Origin: an uncultured Dialister sp.
GTDB taxonomy: Bacteria; Bacillota; Negativicutes; Veillonellales; Dialisteraceae
Direction: 5' to 3'
DNA: 15,818 nucleotides
NCBI GenBank assembly: GCA_934193095.1
Contig: CAKPUX010000048.1
Location: 1-15,818 of the forward strand
Shown: in pieces, positions 14,086 to 15,818 of the stretch
How positions within the stretch are numbered: position 1 is the stretch's first letter
How the letters are laid out: each line of letters opens with the position of its first letter
Notes under the pieces: generated by a model
The model's database searches: none
Told to the model about the DNA's origin: nothing
What the model saw: only the letters and a program-made list of their open reading frames with translations
Made by a program: the position numbers and the translations under genes

Positions 14086-14289
14086 GGGATGAGTGGCTAG
14101 TGACTGGAATGCCAGCCTTCGGGCATCGCCATTATGTATACTCCGCGGTGCTTCTATATTTTTATGCGCCGCACCACCCCCGCTGAACCTATAGAACCTG
14201 TTGAACCTCTTTCGCAAACAATCCATGAGCGCCCCGCCTATGGGCTAACCCCTAGTCACCAGTCACTAGTCACTAGTCACTAACCCCTA
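14086..14289 (-). repeat. Composite intergenic repeat, copy 9 (core inverted)
   Basis: Heptads GGGATGA, GTGGCTA, GTGACTG (14086-14106); the reversed GGCGATGCCCGAAGG module (about 14115-14143); hairpin GCGGTGC/GCGCCGC (14145-14172, 14-nt loop, one wobble pair); reversed nonads CTGAACCTA, TAGAACCTG, TTGAACCTC (about 14182-14208); reversed leader module (about 14209-14247); six heptads in unbroken register (14248-14289: ACCCCTA, GTCACCA, three GTCACTA, ACCCCTA) whose last three bases are the adaptor stop codon. With 13761-14072 it fills the spacer inside the efflux operon. Confidence 0.87.
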
Positions 14290-15513
14290 GTCCTTCACCT
14301 CTACGACCATTCCATTTTTGAGCTTAGACAGATTCGTCACAGCCGCCCTCTCGCCAGCTGCCAGACCGCTCCGTATTTCCACCATCTCATCATTGGAAAC
14401 GCCGAGCGTGACAGGCACCTCTTCTGCGCGGCCATCCTCATCCACCACATAGACCAGCTTCTTCCCATTGTGATCGATAACAGCCGTCTTCGGAAGGAGG
14501 AGCACATCCTTCTTCTGCATCGCCGTCACCTCCGTCCGGCCAAACATCCCGCCGCGGATCTGCGCTGCGGGATCTGTAAGTACAAGACGCACCTTGTACG
14601 CATGCGTATCCGCTTCCATCGCCGGACTGATATAGCGGATCGTCCCCTTCACCGACTCCCCGAGCGAATCGATTGACACATCCAAAGTCATCCCCTCTTG
14701 CAGGATCCCGACATCCTGCTCTGCCACCTGACAGTCCAGATACAGCTCACTCGTATCGACGACCGTGAGCAGCTTCTCCCCTGCCGTGGCCCACTCGCCC
14801 GCTTCTGCCCTCCGATAGCTGACGATACCGGAAAGCGGCGAAAGGAGCGTCATATCCGCCTGCTGATTCGTGAGCGCCTCCACCATGTAGCGCGCCTTCT
14901 CCGCAGCCGCCTCCTTGCCGGCGATCACCGCCGGACGGCCGCCGATAGACTGGCTCGTCAGACCCTCGAGCGCCGCTCTTGCCTCCATCATCGCGCGATA
15001 CCTGTCATCGCGATCCTGACGGGACACCGCCCCCTCATCGAAAAGATGCTGGTAACGCTCATAAGTAGCGAGAGCATTCTCATAGTCACTTTGCGCCTTC
15101 ATCGTCCCCGCGTCATACTCCGCGCGGCTCGTCACCGCCTCAGCCGCCGCCTGCGCGCTGCCTGCGCTGTTCTCACGGATAGAAATCGAGACATCCTTCG
15201 TATCCTGACGGAGAAGCACATCCCCGAGAGACACCGCGTCCCCCAGATCCACCGACACCTCTGCGATGCGGCCTGCATACTTCGGAGAAATATCCACAGA
15301 AGCCTTCGGCACCGTCTCCCCTGAGAGCACGATCCGCTTCATCATATCCTGCCGCACAAGCGTCACGACCTTCACCGTCGGACGCACCTCGGCCTTCCGC
15401 GCGCCCTGCTCCCCGCGATGGGTATAGACATAAATGCCCCCCATCAAGAGAAAAAGCAGGACAGCGAAGGAAATATATTTCATGCGCTTCGAATGAAGCC
15501 AGTCAGATAACAT
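14287..15513 (-). CDS. RND efflux periplasmic adaptor subunit (HlyD/AcrA family)
   Basis: A 408-residue membrane-fusion protein linking the pump to an outer-membrane channel. It has an N-terminal membrane anchor (about 12-30) with no lipobox; first half of the lipoyl/barrel-sandwich (about 68-108); an alpha-helical hairpin (about 112-215) with R153-YQH-L157-FDEGAV-S164, matching the RxxxLxxxxxxS TolC-docking pattern at the hairpin tip; second lipoyl half with LSPLSGIVSYRRAEAGEW (224-241); beta-barrel (about 255-330) and membrane-proximal domain (335-408). ATG 15513 is preceded by AAGGAGG at 4 nt. The pump gene follows in the same direction; no outer-membrane factor gene is in the window. The stop TAG is the first three bases of heptad TAGGGGT. 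Confidence 0.94.
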   Translation of the reverse strand: MLSDWLHSKRMKYISFAVLLFLLMGGIYVYTHRGEQGARKAEVRPTVKVVTLVRQDMMKRIVLSGETVPKASVDISPKYAGRIAEVSVDLGDAVSLGDVLLRQDTKDVSISIRENSAGSAQAAAEAVTSRAEYDAGTMKAQSDYENALATYERYQHLFDEGAVSRQDRDDRYRAMMEARAALEGLTSQSIGGRPAVIAGKEAAAEKARYMVEALTNQQADMTLLSPLSGIVSYRRAEAGEWATAGEKLLTVVDTSELYLDCQVAEQDVGILQEGMTLDVSIDSLGESVKGTIRYISPAMEADTHAYKVRLVLTDPAAQIRGGMFGRTEVTAMQKKDVLLLPKTAVIDHNGKKLVYVVDEDGRAEEVPVTLGVSNDEMVEIRSGLAAGERAAVTNLSKLKNGMVVEVKD

Positions 15514-15553
15514 AGTGCCTCCTTGAGAAAAAGGAATATAGATGCAGCCGGTT

Positions 15554-15589
15554 CTAACGGTTCTGAAAGGGAGTGACGCCCGAAGACAT
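15554..15589 (-). CDS. Candidate 11-residue leader ORF upstream of the RND adaptor
   Basis: ATG at 15589 with GGAGG (15596-15600) six nt upstream, then ten codons and TAG: MSSGVTPFQNR. It lies between the predicted promoter and the adaptor start, ending 40 bp before the adaptor ATG. The ribosome-binding site and spacing are as good as those of the real genes. Its 3' half overlaps CGGTTCTAA/CGGTTCTGA nonad-type repeat and its middle overlaps a GACGCCCGAAG remnant, so it may be accidental. No known leader peptide is recognised. Confidence 0.35.
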   Translation of the reverse strand: MSSGVTPFQNR

Positions 15590-15623
15590 TACAAGCCTCC
15601 AGCCCGTTCATATCATTTGTTTT

Positions 15624-15652
15624 ATTATACTGGATTCGTAAATACTTTTACA
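15624..15652 (-). promoter_or_regulatory. Probable promoter of the RND efflux operon
   Basis: On the minus strand a perfect -10 TATAAT (15624-15629) is 17 nt from a weak -35, TGTAAA (15647-15652). The transcription start would be near 15617, giving a leader of about 105 nt that holds the 11-codon ORF. A weak -35 fits a promoter needing an activator or held by a repressor. Confidence 0.55.
15638..15651. promoter_or_regulatory. Operator-like inverted repeat over the efflux promoter
   Basis: GTAAA-TACT-TTTAC, a 5+5 bp dyad with a 4-bp spacer, overlaps the -35 box and spacer of the predicted promoter. The position is where repressors or MerR-type activators of efflux operons bind. No regulator gene is present in the window to pair with it. 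Confidence 0.35.
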
Positions 15653-15681
15653 GAGAACGGCAGAACATTTTATCCTTATCC

Positions 15682-15716
15682 GCCCCTTCGGGGCACCTCC
15701 TTCCATAGGAAGGAGG
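15682..15716. repeat. Double hairpin related to the CCTTCCCC element
   Basis: GCCCC-TTC-GGGGC (15682-15694) followed by CCTCCTTCC-ATA-GGAAGGAGG (15696-15716). The pair has the same layout as the double hairpin at 2585-2618 read in reverse (CCGCCCCTTCGGGGCACC then a CCTTCC-type stem). A partial repeat of the arm, CCCCTTCCTATGGAGAGG, follows at 15732-15749. No T-run on either side. Confidence 0.65.
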
Positions 15717-15755
15717 GAGCATCCACGCGAGCCCCTTCCTATGGAGAGGCCGCTG

Positions 15756-15780
15756 AAAAACCCCTTGAAAAATGAGGTTT
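15756..15780 (-). terminator. Possible terminator of the gene upstream of the window
   Basis: On the minus strand AAACCTC, loop ATTTTTCAA, GGGGTTT (7-bp stem with one G-T pair), continuing into TTCAGC so that the stem ends in TTTTT. It could end a minus-strand transcript entering from beyond 15818. The stem is short and mostly AT at its base, so confidence is modest. Confidence 0.4.
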
Positions 15781-15818
15781 GGAACATGCTATTTGGCAAC
15801 CGTGTAACAATTTGATAC

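Noticed and set aside
2342..14172. The GCGGCGC/GCGCCGC hairpins as intrinsic terminators
   Set aside because: Eight long-loop copies lack a T-run on either side. Only the short GGCGGC-TTC-GCCGC form at 102-116 is followed by T residues. Termination by the others cannot be claimed.
15789..15818. 3' end of a minus-strand gene ending ...VSNCYTVAK then TAG
   Set aside because: Only ten codons including the stop are visible before the window edge. The stop is 9 bp before a possible terminator, which fits, but nothing identifies the protein and other frames are equally open.

Overview
This window is about 15.8 kb of what looks like a Negativicutes chromosome, that is, a diderm member of the Firmicutes. 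My best guess is a Veillonellaceae/Dialister-like genome; that is inference, not a match. Two things point this way. The gene order divIC - S1 protein (yabR) - X - tilS - hpt - ftsH is the classical Firmicutes cluster. The same stretch carries an RND efflux pump whose adaptor keeps the TolC-docking RxxxLxxxxxxS pattern, which only makes sense in a cell with an outer membrane. All ten convincing genes are on the minus strand. I see no convincing plus-strand gene, tRNA, rRNA, CRISPR array or transposase.

In transcription order (high to low coordinates) the layout is as follows. An RND adaptor (14287-15513) has its own promoter, a candidate 11-codon leader ORF and an operator-like inverted repeat. 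After a 556-bp repeat-filled spacer comes the RND pump (10653-13730). A secreted M48 metalloprotease (9188-10309) follows with its own extended -10 promoter. Next are a D-Ala-D-Ala carboxypeptidase (7950-8885) translationally overlapping divIC/ftsB (7658-7957); the S1-domain gene yabR (6810-7325) with its own promoter and terminator; a Ppx/GppA phosphatase (5586-6497) in the slot where Bacillus has spoIIE; then tilS (3850-5283), hpt (2908-3459) and ftsH (234-2129, TTG start), ending at tandem terminators. The gene set covers envelope growth and quality control, division, tRNA decoding, purine salvage, ppGpp/polyP metabolism and drug efflux.

The striking part is between the genes. Almost every spacer longer than about 150 bp is built from the same small kit of repeat modules. 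These are a leader module beginning GGTTAGCC; a GCGGCGC...GCGCCGC hairpin with a 12-14 nt AT-rich loop; a module containing GGCGATGCCCGAAGGT; a roughly 100-bp module shared by 3586-3690 and 9036-9135; a CCTTCCCC/GGGGAAGG hairpin element; and arrays of 7-bp units (TAGTGAC, TAGGGAT, GGTTCAG, GATGTCA, AGTGAGA, AGTATAA) or 9-bp units (GGTTCAACG). Together they occupy roughly 2.6 kb.

Two regularities stand out. First, heptad arrays begin at the stop codons of seven of the ten genes. In four genes (hpt, ppx, the M48 gene and the RND adaptor) the stop codon lies inside the 7-bp register, and tilS is the same except for one inserted base. Because 7 is not a multiple of 3 and the main units contain TAG or TGA, these arrays close all three forward frames within about 20 nt. 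Second, several spacers carry heptad arrays in inverted orientation at both ends with the core module in either orientation between them. That makes each spacer a large imperfect palindrome and possibly an invertible segment. I regard this stop-codon-anchored, modular repeat system as the main candidate for something undescribed here. I could not search any database to test its novelty.
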